From Rhizobiales bacterium 62-47 (GTDB taxonomy: Bacteria > Pseudomonadota > Alphaproteobacteria > Rhizobiales > Xanthobacteraceae): DNA of 64,000 nucleotides. Location of the stretch: contig MKVX01000013.1 in assembly GCA_001899255.1 (NCBI GenBank), positions 1 through 64,000 of the forward strand, read 5' to 3'. The notes under the pieces were generated by a model. It was not told where the DNA came from. It was given only the letters and a program-made list of their open reading frames with translations, and did no database searches. A program made the translations under genes and the position numbers. The first letter of the stretch is position 1. The number at the start of each line of letters is the position of its first letter. Shown piece by piece: positions 25,852 to 33,828 of the stretch.

Positions 25852-26265
25852 ATGCCGGAGCTTGCAATTTCCGTAGAGAAAGTCGCCTTTCTGATCGAGA
25901 AGGCACGCGAATTCGACGTCAAGGATGAAGTGACCGATACCGATTCCGGCTCCAACGCCGCCGACGACAAGATGATCGACGTGCTGGAAGATAGCGGCGA
26001 CGATCCCGTGGCGCGCGAGATTGTCGGCTTCATCGACGCGCTGACCGAGGACGAGCAAATCGATTTGGTCGCCTTGATGCGCCTTGGCCGTGGCGATGGC
26101 TCGATCGAGGAGTGGAGCGAACTGCGCCGCGAGGCCGCCGAGCAGCGCAATCGGCGGACCGCGAGTTATCTGCTTGGCGAACCTCTGCTGAGTGATTTCC
26201 TCGCGGGCGGCCTCGATGCATTCGGACTGACGTGGGCGGACGAACGCACCACGCCGATCCGTTAG
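25852..26265 (+). CDS. DUF3775 domain protein
   Basis: 137 residues, acidic: MPELAISVEKVAFLIEKARE, FDVKDEVTDTDSGSNAADDK, and ALTEDEQIDLVALMRLGRGD in the C-terminal half. This pattern is the DUF3775 family, common in Rhizobiales and of unknown function. AGGAG lies 7 bases before the ATG. It is transcribed alone between two minus-strand genes. Confidence 0.8.
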   Translation: MPELAISVEKVAFLIEKAREFDVKDEVTDTDSGSNAADDKMIDVLEDSGDDPVAREIVGFIDALTEDEQIDLVALMRLGRGDGSIEEWSELRREAAEQRNRRTASYLLGEPLLSDFLAGGLDAFGLTWADERTTPIR

Positions 26266-26275
26266 GCGCCTGCAG

Positions 26276-27058
26276 TTACATCGTGCCGGGGAAAGCGCCG
26301 CCGTCGAGCAGGATGTTCTGACCCGTGATGAAGCCGGCCTTGGCGCCGCACAGGAAGGCGCAGGCAAGGCCGAACTCTTCCGGATCGCCGAAACGGCCGG
26401 CCGGATTTTCGCTGGCGCGCTTCTGCATGATTTCCTCGGTGGTGACGCCGGCCGCCTTGGCCTGCCCCGCCGACACGTTGCGGATACGGTCGGTGTTGAA
26501 GGGCCCGGGCAATAGCGAGTTGATGGTGACGTTGTCGCGAACCGTCTTGCGCGCGATGCCGGCGACGAAACCGGTGAGGCCGCTGCGTGCGCCGTTGGAC
26601 AGGCCGAGCACATCGATCGGCGCTTTCACCGCGGCCGAGGTGATGTTGACGATGCGACCGAACTTGCGCGCGATCATGCCATCCACGGTGGCCTTGATGA
26701 GCTCGATCGGCGTCAGCATGTTGGCGTCGAGCGCCTTGATCCAGTCGTCGCGCGTCCAGTTGCGGAAATCGCCCGGCGGTGGACCGCCGGCATTGTTGAC
26801 GAGGATATCCGGATTGGGACAGGCCTTGAGCGCATCGGTACGCCCCGCCAGCGTGGTGATGTCGCCGACAACCTCTTTGACCTCGACACCGGGATAGGCC
26901 TTGCGGATCTCGGCGGCGGTGCTCGCCAGCGCTTCGGCGCCGCGCGCGGTGAGGGTGACATGCACACCTTCCGCCGCGAGGGCGACGGCGCAAGCGCGTC
27001 CCAGGCCTTTGCTCGATGCGCACACCAGCGCGTGACGGCCTTTGATTCCAAGATCCAC
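26276..27058 (-). CDS. Short-chain dehydrogenase/reductase
   Basis: 260 residues starting with GTG at 27058, GGAG a few bases ahead. The cofactor motif is CASSKGLGRACA, a variant of TGxxxGxG; NNAGGPPPGDF is the NNAG motif. The usual catalytic YxxxK is replaced: after the Ser region (ITSAAVKAP) the sequence continues LSNGARSGLTG, so Asn takes the place of Tyr and there is no Lys at the normal spacing. This occurs in some 'SDR_b' family members. Activity is therefore uncertain. Confidence 0.85.
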   Translation of the reverse strand: MDLGIKGRHALVCASSKGLGRACAVALAAEGVHVTLTARGAEALASTAAEIRKAYPGVEVKEVVGDITTLAGRTDALKACPNPDILVNNAGGPPPGDFRNWTRDDWIKALDANMLTPIELIKATVDGMIARKFGRIVNITSAAVKAPIDVLGLSNGARSGLTGFVAGIARKTVRDNVTINSLLPGPFNTDRIRNVSAGQAKAAGVTTEEIMQKRASENPAGRFGDPEEFGLACAFLCGAKAGFITGQNILLDGGAFPGTM

Positions 27059-27227
27059 TTTTTCGCTCCCGTTTCTTGATGGTTGGATGCGCCGGACCTT
27101 AGCCAAACCGTGCCGCCGTGATAACCCCACGCAGCGTGTTAAAATGCATGTCTGATCTTTGCGGTGGTGTGGACGTGAGCAGCCGCCAGCGCTTGTAGTG
27201 TTCACAAAGCGTCTCAACAAATTCAGC

Positions 27228-27356
27228 GTCGTCCCCGCGCAGGCGGGGACCCAGAACCCCTAGCGGTCGTGGTTAGAATGATTGCTCTCAAACCACGAGC
27301 GCTGCCCGCATCATGCACGACACGGCGTATGGGTCCCCGCCTGCGCGGGGACGACG
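27228..27356. repeat. Long palindromic intergenic repeat element
   Basis: CGTCGTCCCCGCGCAGGCGG at 27228 continues to 27253 and matches the reverse complement at 27330-27356. The arms are about 26 bp and about 75 bases apart. It occupies the 325-base gap between the SDR and GMC genes; nothing else is apparent there. The 'GTCCCCGC-CTGCGCGGGGAC' arm is a familiar alphaproteobacterial intergenic repeat. Confidence 0.75.
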
Positions 27357-27383
27357 ATTTCTGTGTGGCATGACCACGACCGA

Positions 27384-28994
27384 TTACCCCGCCCGCGCCT
27401 CCGCCTTGATCATGTCGGCGGCCTTCTCGCCGATCATGATGGTCGGCGCGTTGGTGTTGCCGCCGATCAAGGTCGGCATGATCGAGGCGTCGGCGATGCG
27501 CAGACCTTCGAGCCCATGCACCTTCAACGCCGGATCGACCACGGCCAGCGGATCGTTGACGCCCATCTTGCAGGTGCCGACCGGGTGATAGACCGTGTCG
27601 ACGCGTTCGCGCAGTACCTTGCGGATGTCGGCGTCGCTCTCGACGCCGGTGGTGAAGACGTCCGAGGTCTGGATCGCCTTCAGCGCCGGCGCATCGAGCA
27701 AACGTCGCGTCGTTTTGAAACCGGCGACCATGGCGTCGAGATCGGATTCGTCGCCGAAGAAATTCGGATCGATCGCCGGGGCCTGCATCGGATCGGCGTT
27801 CTTCAGCCAGACGCTGCCGCGACTTGCCGGGCGCAGCAGGCAGACGTGGCAGGAGAAGCCGACGCGATTCCAGCGCGGCTTGCGGCCGTGATCCTCGATC
27901 ATGCCGGTGCAGAAATGCAGCTGGATGTCCGGCACGTCGAGATCGGGGCGCGTCTTGAGGAAGCCGCCGCATTCGGCGACGTTGGAGGTCATCGGGCCGC
28001 GCCGTTCGCGGCGATATTGCGCGATGCCCTTGAAGATGCGCCCGATGCCCGGAAACGAGAGTCCGGCGAAGTAGGGCGCGTCGGAAGTGAAGCCGAACAC
28101 GAAGTCCGGATGGTCCTGCAGATTCTGTCCGACGCCTGGCAGATGGTGTGTCGAGGCGATGCCGAGCCTGGCCAGCGCCTCGGCGTCGCCGACACCGGAC
28201 AGCATCAACAGTTGCGGCGTCTGGAACGCGCCGAGGCTGAGGATCACTTCGCGGCGCGCGCGGATTTCGAACAGTTCCTTGCCGCGCCGGTACTTGACGC
28301 CGACGGCGCGCTTGCCCTCGAAGATGATGCTGGTGGCATGCGCGCCGGTTTCGACCTTGAGGTTGCTGCGGCTGCCGATGAACGGATGGATATAACCGCG
28401 CGCGGCGCTCCAGCGCTCGCCGTTCTTCTGCGTCACCTGATAGATGCCCAGGCCTTCCTGATCCTCGGCGTTGAAATCCTCGCGGATGCGGAATTGCGCC
28501 TCGCGCGCCGCCTGCAGGTAAATGTCGTGCACCGGATTGTCGGACTGCAGCTTGCTGACGCTGAGCGGGCCGCCCTTGCCGTGGTATTCGCCGTCGTATT
28601 CGGAGTTGTCTTCCGAGCGTTTGAAGTAGGGCAGCACGTCGGCATAGGACCAGCCGGTGTTGCCGAGCGACGCCCAGTGATCGTAGTCGTTCTTGTGGCC
28701 GCGAATGTAGACCATGGCGTTGATGGCGGAGGAGCCGCCGAGACTCTTGCCGCGCGGCTGATAGCCGACGCGGCCGTTGAGCCCGGCTTGCGGCACGGTG
28801 TCGAACGCCCAGTTGTTGACCTTGCCGGAGACCATCAGCACCAGCGCGCCGGGCGTGGTGACGACCCAGTTGTCGCCCTTGCCGCCGGCCTCAAGCAGCG
28901 CCACCGAGGTGCCGGCATCTTCCGACAGGCGGCTGGCGGCGGCGCAGCCGCCCGATCCACCGCCGACGACGATGTAGTCGAATGTTTCAGCCAC
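27384..28994 (-). CDS. GMC family FAD-dependent alcohol oxidoreductase
   Basis: 536 residues. The FAD motif at the N-terminus is YIVVGGGSGGCAAASRL. GMC signature 1 is GKSLGGSSAINAMVYIRG near residue 83, and the catalytic His lies in VYHPVGTCKMG near residue 470. The family includes choline dehydrogenase (BetA), alkanol dehydrogenase (AlkJ) and polyethylene-glycol dehydrogenase. With an aldehyde dehydrogenase gene 42 bases upstream on the same strand, a two-step alcohol to acid oxidation is likely, but the substrate is not readable. Confidence 0.9.
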   Translation of the reverse strand: MAETFDYIVVGGGSGGCAAASRLSEDAGTSVALLEAGGKGDNWVVTTPGALVLMVSGKVNNWAFDTVPQAGLNGRVGYQPRGKSLGGSSAINAMVYIRGHKNDYDHWASLGNTGWSYADVLPYFKRSEDNSEYDGEYHGKGGPLSVSKLQSDNPVHDIYLQAAREAQFRIREDFNAEDQEGLGIYQVTQKNGERWSAARGYIHPFIGSRSNLKVETGAHATSIIFEGKRAVGVKYRRGKELFEIRARREVILSLGAFQTPQLLMLSGVGDAEALARLGIASTHHLPGVGQNLQDHPDFVFGFTSDAPYFAGLSFPGIGRIFKGIAQYRRERRGPMTSNVAECGGFLKTRPDLDVPDIQLHFCTGMIEDHGRKPRWNRVGFSCHVCLLRPASRGSVWLKNADPMQAPAIDPNFFGDESDLDAMVAGFKTTRRLLDAPALKAIQTSDVFTTGVESDADIRKVLRERVDTVYHPVGTCKMGVNDPLAVVDPALKVHGLEGLRIADASIMPTLIGGNTNAPTIMIGEKAADMIKAEARAG

Positions 28995-29036
28995 TGCGTT
29001 TCCCCCGCTGGTTTCTGTTTTGTTGTCGTTGTGGAA

Positions 29037-30467
29037 TTATGACATCAACCGCAACAATTTTTCCATACGTGCGATCTTGCCGCCATAGGGCGGATAGAGA
29101 TCGGCGAAGCGATTGAGCGGCGAGCGGTAGAATATCGGTTTGAGTTTGCTCAGGCTGCGGAAGCCCCATTCGCCGTGATAGGCGCCGATGCCCGACGCGC
29201 CGACGCCGCCCATCGGCTGGTTGATTTGGGTGAAGTGAAACAGGCAATCGTTGACGGTGACGCCGCCGGATACGGTCCGCGCCAGCACGTCGTCGCGCGC
29301 GGCGGTGTCGGTGCCGAACCAGTACAGCGCCAGCGGCCTGTCGCGGCCGTTGATAAAAGCGATGGCCTCGGCGGCGCTGGCGCAGCCGAGCACCGGCAGG
29401 ATCGGCCCGAAGATTTCCTCCTGCATCACCTTCATGCCGGCGGTCGCGCCGACGACAATGGTCGGTGGGAATTTGCGCCGCGATTTCCAGGAGTCGTCCA
29501 TCGGCGCCAGTTGCATGATGCGCGCGCCCTGCGCCTCCGCATCGCGCACGAGATCCTCAAGGCGGGCGAAATGCCGCTCGGAGATGATCGCGGTGTAGTC
29601 GGCATTGCCGGGGTCGGTGCCGTACATGCGCTGCATGTCGTCGCGCAGTTTGTTGGCGAAAGATTCGACGGCCTCGGGCGGCACCAGCGCGTAGTCGGGC
29701 GCGATGCAGGTCTGCCCGGCGTTGAGCAGCTTGCCGTAGGCGATGCGCGTCGCCGCCTGCGCGAGATCGGCGGAGCGGTCGACGATGGCCGGTGATTTGC
29801 CGCCGAGCTCCAGCGTGATCGGCGTCAGGTTGCGGCCCGCGGCTTCGGCGACGAGGCGGCCGACGCGCGTCGAGCCGGTGAAGATCAAATGATCGAACGG
29901 CAGCGCGGAGAAGCGGGCGGCAATATCGCCATCGATGTCCGTCACCGTCATTTCGCTGGCGTCGAATTTGGCGGCGACGACTTGTTGCAACAGCGCGGCG
30001 AAGCGCGGCACCAGCTCGCTCGGCTTGATCATCACCCGATTGCCGGCGGCAATCGCCGCGACCGCGGGCGCCAGCGTCAGCTGCAACGGATAATTCCACG
30101 GCGCGATGATGCCGACGACGCCGAGCGGCTGCGGCAGCAAGCGATTCTGCGCCGGGAAGAATTGCAGTTGCGTGGCGACGCGCTGCGGCGCCATCCAGCG
30201 CTTGAGGTGTTTCATCGCATGCTTGATTTCGCCGAGCACCAGCAGCGTCTCGGCGATGGTGGTTTCGACGGCGCAGCGATGGCTGAAATCGGCGGAGATC
30301 GCCGCGTTGAAGCCGCTTTCGTTCTCAGTGATCGCGGCGCGTAATCGCGTCAGGCGGTCGAGGCGATCGGCCAGCGAAGCGGGGGCAGCAGTGCGTGAAA
30401 GTTCCACCATGCGGCGGAAGCCTGCTTCGAGGGCGTCGTGGCCGGTATTTTTGACCAGCTGATCCAT
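29037..30467 (-). CDS. Aldehyde dehydrogenase, coniferyl-aldehyde type
   Basis: 476 residues. The catalytic segment is NAGQTCIAPDY (Cys near residue 245) with the general base Glu in ELGGKSP, and the NAD-binding FTGSTRVGRLVAEAAG. The AGQTCIAPDY form and the tail RSPLNRFADLYPPYG are typical of the coniferyl/long-chain aldehyde dehydrogenase group rather than betaine aldehyde dehydrogenases. The ATG at 30467 follows GGGAG. Upstream in-frame sequence to 30593 is not family-like. Confidence 0.9.
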   Translation of the reverse strand: MDQLVKNTGHDALEAGFRRMVELSRTAAPASLADRLDRLTRLRAAITENESGFNAAISADFSHRCAVETTIAETLLVLGEIKHAMKHLKRWMAPQRVATQLQFFPAQNRLLPQPLGVVGIIAPWNYPLQLTLAPAVAAIAAGNRVMIKPSELVPRFAALLQQVVAAKFDASEMTVTDIDGDIAARFSALPFDHLIFTGSTRVGRLVAEAAGRNLTPITLELGGKSPAIVDRSADLAQAATRIAYGKLLNAGQTCIAPDYALVPPEAVESFANKLRDDMQRMYGTDPGNADYTAIISERHFARLEDLVRDAEAQGARIMQLAPMDDSWKSRRKFPPTIVVGATAGMKVMQEEIFGPILPVLGCASAAEAIAFINGRDRPLALYWFGTDTAARDDVLARTVSGGVTVNDCLFHFTQINQPMGGVGASGIGAYHGEWGFRSLSKLKPIFYRSPLNRFADLYPPYGGKIARMEKLLRLMS

Positions 30468-30773
30468 GGCATCGCACTCCCGGTGGGCCTGTTTGGCCGC
30501 GATGCTGTTCCTTCCCGCGCTTTTCGGCAAGGCCTGTCCGCGGCTAACGCCTTGAAAAGGCAGGGCCGCACTCGCGGAGAGGGGGGCGGTCATAAATTCT
30601 GGAAAAGATGCCTCGCGGCCCTTTCCAAAGCAGCCCAGCGTTGGTACATACGCCCCGCACCACGGCCTTCGGCCCTGGTCTGCCTTCTCAGGAAGCCTCT
30701 GGATGGGACCGATCGACGCTCTTCGGCGTTGATCCTGCCACCATCGGTTTTACCAAGGCGCGCAAAGGTTTAT
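30468..30773. other. Intergenic region before tRNA-fMet, no gene seen
   Basis: About 306 bases between the aldehyde dehydrogenase start and the tRNA. No reading frame with a ribosome site and family resemblance is visible. The tRNA promoter should lie in its last 60 bases, but I cannot point to clear -35/-10 boxes. Confidence 0.4.
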
Positions 30774-30850
<77 letters not shown>

Positions 30851-30877
30851 AAATTATATAGTGATATCAAAGAATTG

Positions 30878-30899
30878 GCCCGCCTCTGGCGGGCTTTTT
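30878..30899 (+). terminator. Intrinsic terminator of the tRNA gene
   Basis: GCCCGCC, loop TCT, GGCGGGC, then TTTTT. It is a perfect 7-bp GC stem with a T-run, 27 bases after the tRNA CCA. Confidence 0.92.
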
Positions 30900-31096
30900 C
30901 ATGTGTTGTCAACTATTGCAGGCGCGATGTTCCGATTGCCTAGTATTCTCAAGCATTTTTCGCGATTCCGACAAACGTTGCCATGTGCTTCCAACCGCTC
31001 CATGTGACACGTCCGGCATACGAATTGCGCGGAGGTTCGATCAATGTTCGCTCCTTTGGAAGGTTCGACTTCCGATTTGATTGAAGCATCACACGA

Positions 31097-31485
31097 AACC
31101 AGCGCCAATCGATGGGGAGGTCACGCGGCGGCTTGACGAGCAAAATTCATGCGGTGGTCGATAGCAATGGTCTGCCGGTACGGCTGGCGCTGAGCCCTGG
31201 TGAGGCCCATGACGTTCGACTTGCCGGAAAACTGCTCTCTCGTCTTAAATCCGGGTCAATGCTGCTTGCCGAACCAACATCCCGCCGAAAAGCAACCGCA
31301 GCGATCCGATCTGCTTCAGCCCCTATCTCTACCGTGCTCGCAACCAGGTCGAGCGGTTCTTCAACAGGATCAAACAATGTCGTCGGGTGGCGACGCGCTA
31401 CGACAAGCTGGCCGCCAACTACCTTGCCTTCGTTCAACTCGCGTCAATCAGGCTATGGCTGCGTCTTTATGAGTCCGCGTCCTAA
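31097..31485 (+). pseudogene. IS5-family transposase remnant with internal deletion
   Basis: Two blocks in different frames. The first (31112-31270) reads GRSRGGLTSKIHAVVDSNGL and on to HDVRLAGKLLSRLKSGSMLLA. The second (31276-31485) reads NIPPKSNRSDPICFSPYLYR, then RNQVERFFNRIKQCRRVATR and YDKLAANYLAFVQLASIRLW, and stops at TAA 31483-31485. Together these are the middle and C-terminus of IS5-type (IS427/IS1031-like) transposases. The segment between (normally DRGYDADW...) is deleted and the frame changes at about 31270. The N-terminal third and the inverted repeats are not found. Inactive. Confidence 0.85.
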
Positions 31486-31563
31486 ATCATCGAGTTCCGG
31501 CGTTCGGGATTGTAGAAACGTTCAATATGACGCAGCAGCGCCGGATTGACGCATGATGTTGCG

Positions 31564-31758
31564 ATGTCGCAGTTCTCCCCGCCCACTGAGTTATCCATTC
31601 TCGAATTGCGTCGGCTTCACGATGAACAGGGTATCGAGGCATTCGCCGCCGCCGCCCGCTACCTCTTCATGTCGGTCAGGGGCCTGATCGGTCATCTGGT
31701 CGGGCCGGATCGGCTCATGGACCTGATCTGTATCATCGCGCCAACGCCGGTGAACTGA
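31564..31758 (+). CDS. Hypothetical 64-residue protein
   Basis: Encodes MSQFSPPTELSILELRRLHD, EQGIEAFAAAARYLFMSVRG and then LIGHLVGPDRLMDLICIIAPTPVN. Codon use is G/C-biased at third positions like real genes here, but no clear ribosome site or family is seen. It lies in the debris zone between the transposase remnant and the aconitase-X genes and could be a fragment. Confidence 0.3.
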   Translation: MSQFSPPTELSILELRRLHDEQGIEAFAAAARYLFMSVRGLIGHLVGPDRLMDLICIIAPTPVN

Positions 31759-31794
31759 TCTATCCAGACGATTTGAATATATCCGGATGCAACT

Positions 31795-32043
31795 TTAACT
31801 TTCAGGCGAAAGCGTTTCCGCTGCTTGCGCCTGTCTTGCACGTGTTTTGGGGCCGGGCCCGCGCATATAGTGCTGCGCCGGTTCATAGCCGCTTTTCACT
31901 GTACTTGCGATCGCGGACCATGCGCGCTTGAGCGATAATCTTCGACCGATGAAGCCGCAAGTTTTGCGCGCGCGTTGGCTTCGGTCTTGCCGATGATTGT
32001 CGGCCAGTTCAGTTGACTTTTGGTTCTCGGTATAACGGGCCAT
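31795..32043 (-). CDS. Hypothetical 82-residue basic protein
   Basis: ATG at 32043, 13 bases after the stop of the aconitase-X small subunit on the same strand. It encodes MARYTENQKSTELADNHRQD followed by a basic stretch (RSQRARKTCGFIGRRLSLKR). No ribosome site or family is recognised, and the composition is typical of non-coding DNA. It could be a degenerate operon tail. Confidence 0.25.
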   Translation of the reverse strand: MARYTENQKSTELADNHRQDRSQRARKTCGFIGRRLSLKRAWSAIASTVKSGYEPAQHYMRGPGPKTRARQAQAAETLSPES

Positions 32044-32056
32044 CTTTAGTGCTCGA

Positions 32057-32476
32057 CTATTTGCGACTGACGAGGACGATCCGACGTAGCTGAGGATCGA
32101 CTCGGACAATGTCTCCGGTCCGGATCACATCATGCGGAACGCAATCCCAGCCTTCGGTGATGGTGATGTTGGCGAAGATGGCGCCCTGGACCATCACTGG
32201 ATTGGTGACGCCGAAGACGAACGCTTTGGGCGCAAGACCCTTGTGTTTGATGTCGTGGAAAGCCCACCCCGCCGCGACGCCGCCTTTGGCGGACGGGAAA
32301 AACAGGATCTTGCCGGTTATGCTGAGGCCTTCGAGTTTATGGCCGGGCCGGCTGATGATGCCGCTCCAGCGATCGAGGTCGTAGCGCGGGCTGAAACCTT
32401 CTTCGGAAACGATGGCTTCGCCTTCAACAATGTCGCCGAATGCGCGATTGACGGTAATGGCCTTTGTCTGTTCCAC
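32057..32476 (-). CDS. Aconitase X small subunit (swivel domain, DUF126)
   Basis: 139 residues from a GTG at 32476: VEQTKAITVNRAFGDIVEGE then AIVSEEGFSPRYDLD, a swivel beta-barrel corresponding to aconitase domain 4. GRAEG-like loops and GVAAGWAFHDIKHKGLAP match the DUF126 family. AGGAG lies at the end of the large-subunit gene, 7 bases before the GTG, so the two are translationally coupled (2-base gap). The family pairs with DUF521 proteins to form heterodimeric dehydratases such as cis-3-hydroxy-L-proline dehydratase. The substrate here is unknown. Confidence 0.88.
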   Translation of the reverse strand: MEQTKAITVNRAFGDIVEGEAIVSEEGFSPRYDLDRWSGIISRPGHKLEGLSITGKILFFPSAKGGVAAGWAFHDIKHKGLAPKAFVFGVTNPVMVQGAIFANITITEGWDCVPHDVIRTGDIVRVDPQLRRIVLVSRK

Positions 32477-32478
32477 GT

Positions 32479-33750
32479 TCACGCTCCTGTGCCCAGTGCA
32501 ATGTCCACGCAATCGCTCGTCTTTCGCAGAATGCCGTTAAGCTTGTGAGCGCCGACGTTGTTCGCCAACTTCGCGGAGTTGGTGATGACATTCATCCAGC
32601 CGTTGCTTTCCCGCATCTGGGAGAGATTCTGCAGAATGTAGAAGCAGACACCCTCCAGAATGAGGACGCCGGCCTCCTCCAGCGTTTGCAAGGTGCCGAT
32701 CTGTCGGGCGTGGCTCTTCACGCCGTTGGTGGTCGTCACGATGACTTGCGTCCCGGGCTTAACCCGCTTGCCACGGAATAGATCGGCCAATTTCGCGATC
32801 TCGAGAATCGAGAGTTGCGGTCCGGAGAACACCACCAGGTCGAGCGGATTGCCGTTGGTGTTGTAGCTTGCGTACACAGCGTCGATGTCGGCCTGTGAAA
32901 TCGACATCACGTGAGACGGCTGCTTGCCGCCGAAGGCATCTTCGACGCTTCGGGCTTCCGGGGTCACGCCGACCATATGGAACATCGCCATCGAGCCGTA
33001 GGCCGCGAGTGCGGCGCCGAGATGCTTCAGTTCATCGGACGAGGGCGATCCGGCTCCGACGAAAACCGGGACTGCCAGATAATTTTGATTCATTTCACCG
33101 ACGAGTTTGCCGATGGCGCCCCAGTCGGCGTAGTCGTTTGGCGTGAAGTTGATCTCGACGAGAAACGTTCCCTTGCGGTTTTCATCGAGATGAAATCCGT
33201 AGGCCGCCGTCCGGCCGGTCAATGCCGCGGCCAGCGCGGCCGGACCCGATTCAAAATTGGTCCGCGCGCCGAAAACCGAATTGGCATAGATCACGGTTCC
33301 CGTATCGCCCCATGCGACGTGTTCACCGACGTGGGGTTGATAGACCGTCTGATAGTTGATGCAGGTGTTCACCGGCGCAATGTTCATGGTCTTGAACAGA
33401 CTCACGACCTGCATCTCCTTGCCGACAATCTCAGGGTCCTGGCCAAGGCGGTCGGCAAAGGCGAAATCGACGCAGCGCGGGTTGGTTGTCGTTGCGCAGG
33501 CGGCGCGCGCGTTCTTGGCGGCCACGCTGGTGAGAAAATCCTTTCCGGCGTCGCCGAGCACTTCCATGTCACCCATGATGTGGACGTTGGTGACCGGGAC
33601 CATGCGCTTGGCGCCCCAGAACTTGGCAATCTCGATCTGCAATCGGATGGCCTCTTGCACGGCTTCGCCTTTTTCCCCCCGAAGCATGGCCTGTTCTTCC
33701 GGCGACAATTCCATGTCGTAGGTTGCATCAGCATTGGCATGTTTATTCAT
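32479..33750 (-). CDS. Aconitase X large (catalytic) subunit, DUF521
   Basis: 423 residues. Landmarks of the aconitase X catalytic subunit: MELSPEEQAMLRGEKGEAVQ at the N-terminus, PVTNVHIMGDMEVLGDAG, the cysteine-bearing ATTTNPRCVDF and PVNTCINYQTVYQPHVGEH, FGARTNFE, and the late stretch TTNGVKSHARQ. It binds an iron-sulfur cluster and removes water from a hydroxy acid together with the small subunit. Characterised members act on cis-3-hydroxyproline or 5-phosphomevalonate. No proline racemase, pyrroline reductase or mevalonate gene is nearby, so another substrate is plausible. The ATG at 33750 is chosen since AAAGG would touch the alternative at 33759. Confidence 0.9.
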   Translation of the reverse strand: MNKHANADATYDMELSPEEQAMLRGEKGEAVQEAIRLQIEIAKFWGAKRMVPVTNVHIMGDMEVLGDAGKDFLTSVAAKNARAACATTTNPRCVDFAFADRLGQDPEIVGKEMQVVSLFKTMNIAPVNTCINYQTVYQPHVGEHVAWGDTGTVIYANSVFGARTNFESGPAALAAALTGRTAAYGFHLDENRKGTFLVEINFTPNDYADWGAIGKLVGEMNQNYLAVPVFVGAGSPSSDELKHLGAALAAYGSMAMFHMVGVTPEARSVEDAFGGKQPSHVMSISQADIDAVYASYNTNGNPLDLVVFSGPQLSILEIAKLADLFRGKRVKPGTQVIVTTTNGVKSHARQIGTLQTLEEAGVLILEGVCFYILQNLSQMRESNGWMNVITNSAKLANNVGAHKLNGILRKTSDCVDIALGTGA

Positions 33751-33828
33751 ACGACTCATCCTTTGTGCCTCGCGCCGAACAGAGGCGAATGGCTGCGGCG
33801 GCGCGGGGATGCGCGCCGCCGCGAGTGC

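Noticed and set aside
26276..27023. Alternative frames on the SDR strand with Arg-rich products
   Set aside because: They are out-of-frame shadows of the dehydrogenase.
27282..29042. Long plus-strand frame (about 586 codons) opposite the GMC oxidoreductase
   Set aside because: Low-complexity Ala/Arg/Asp product without motifs; the minus strand has a complete GMC protein with all signatures.
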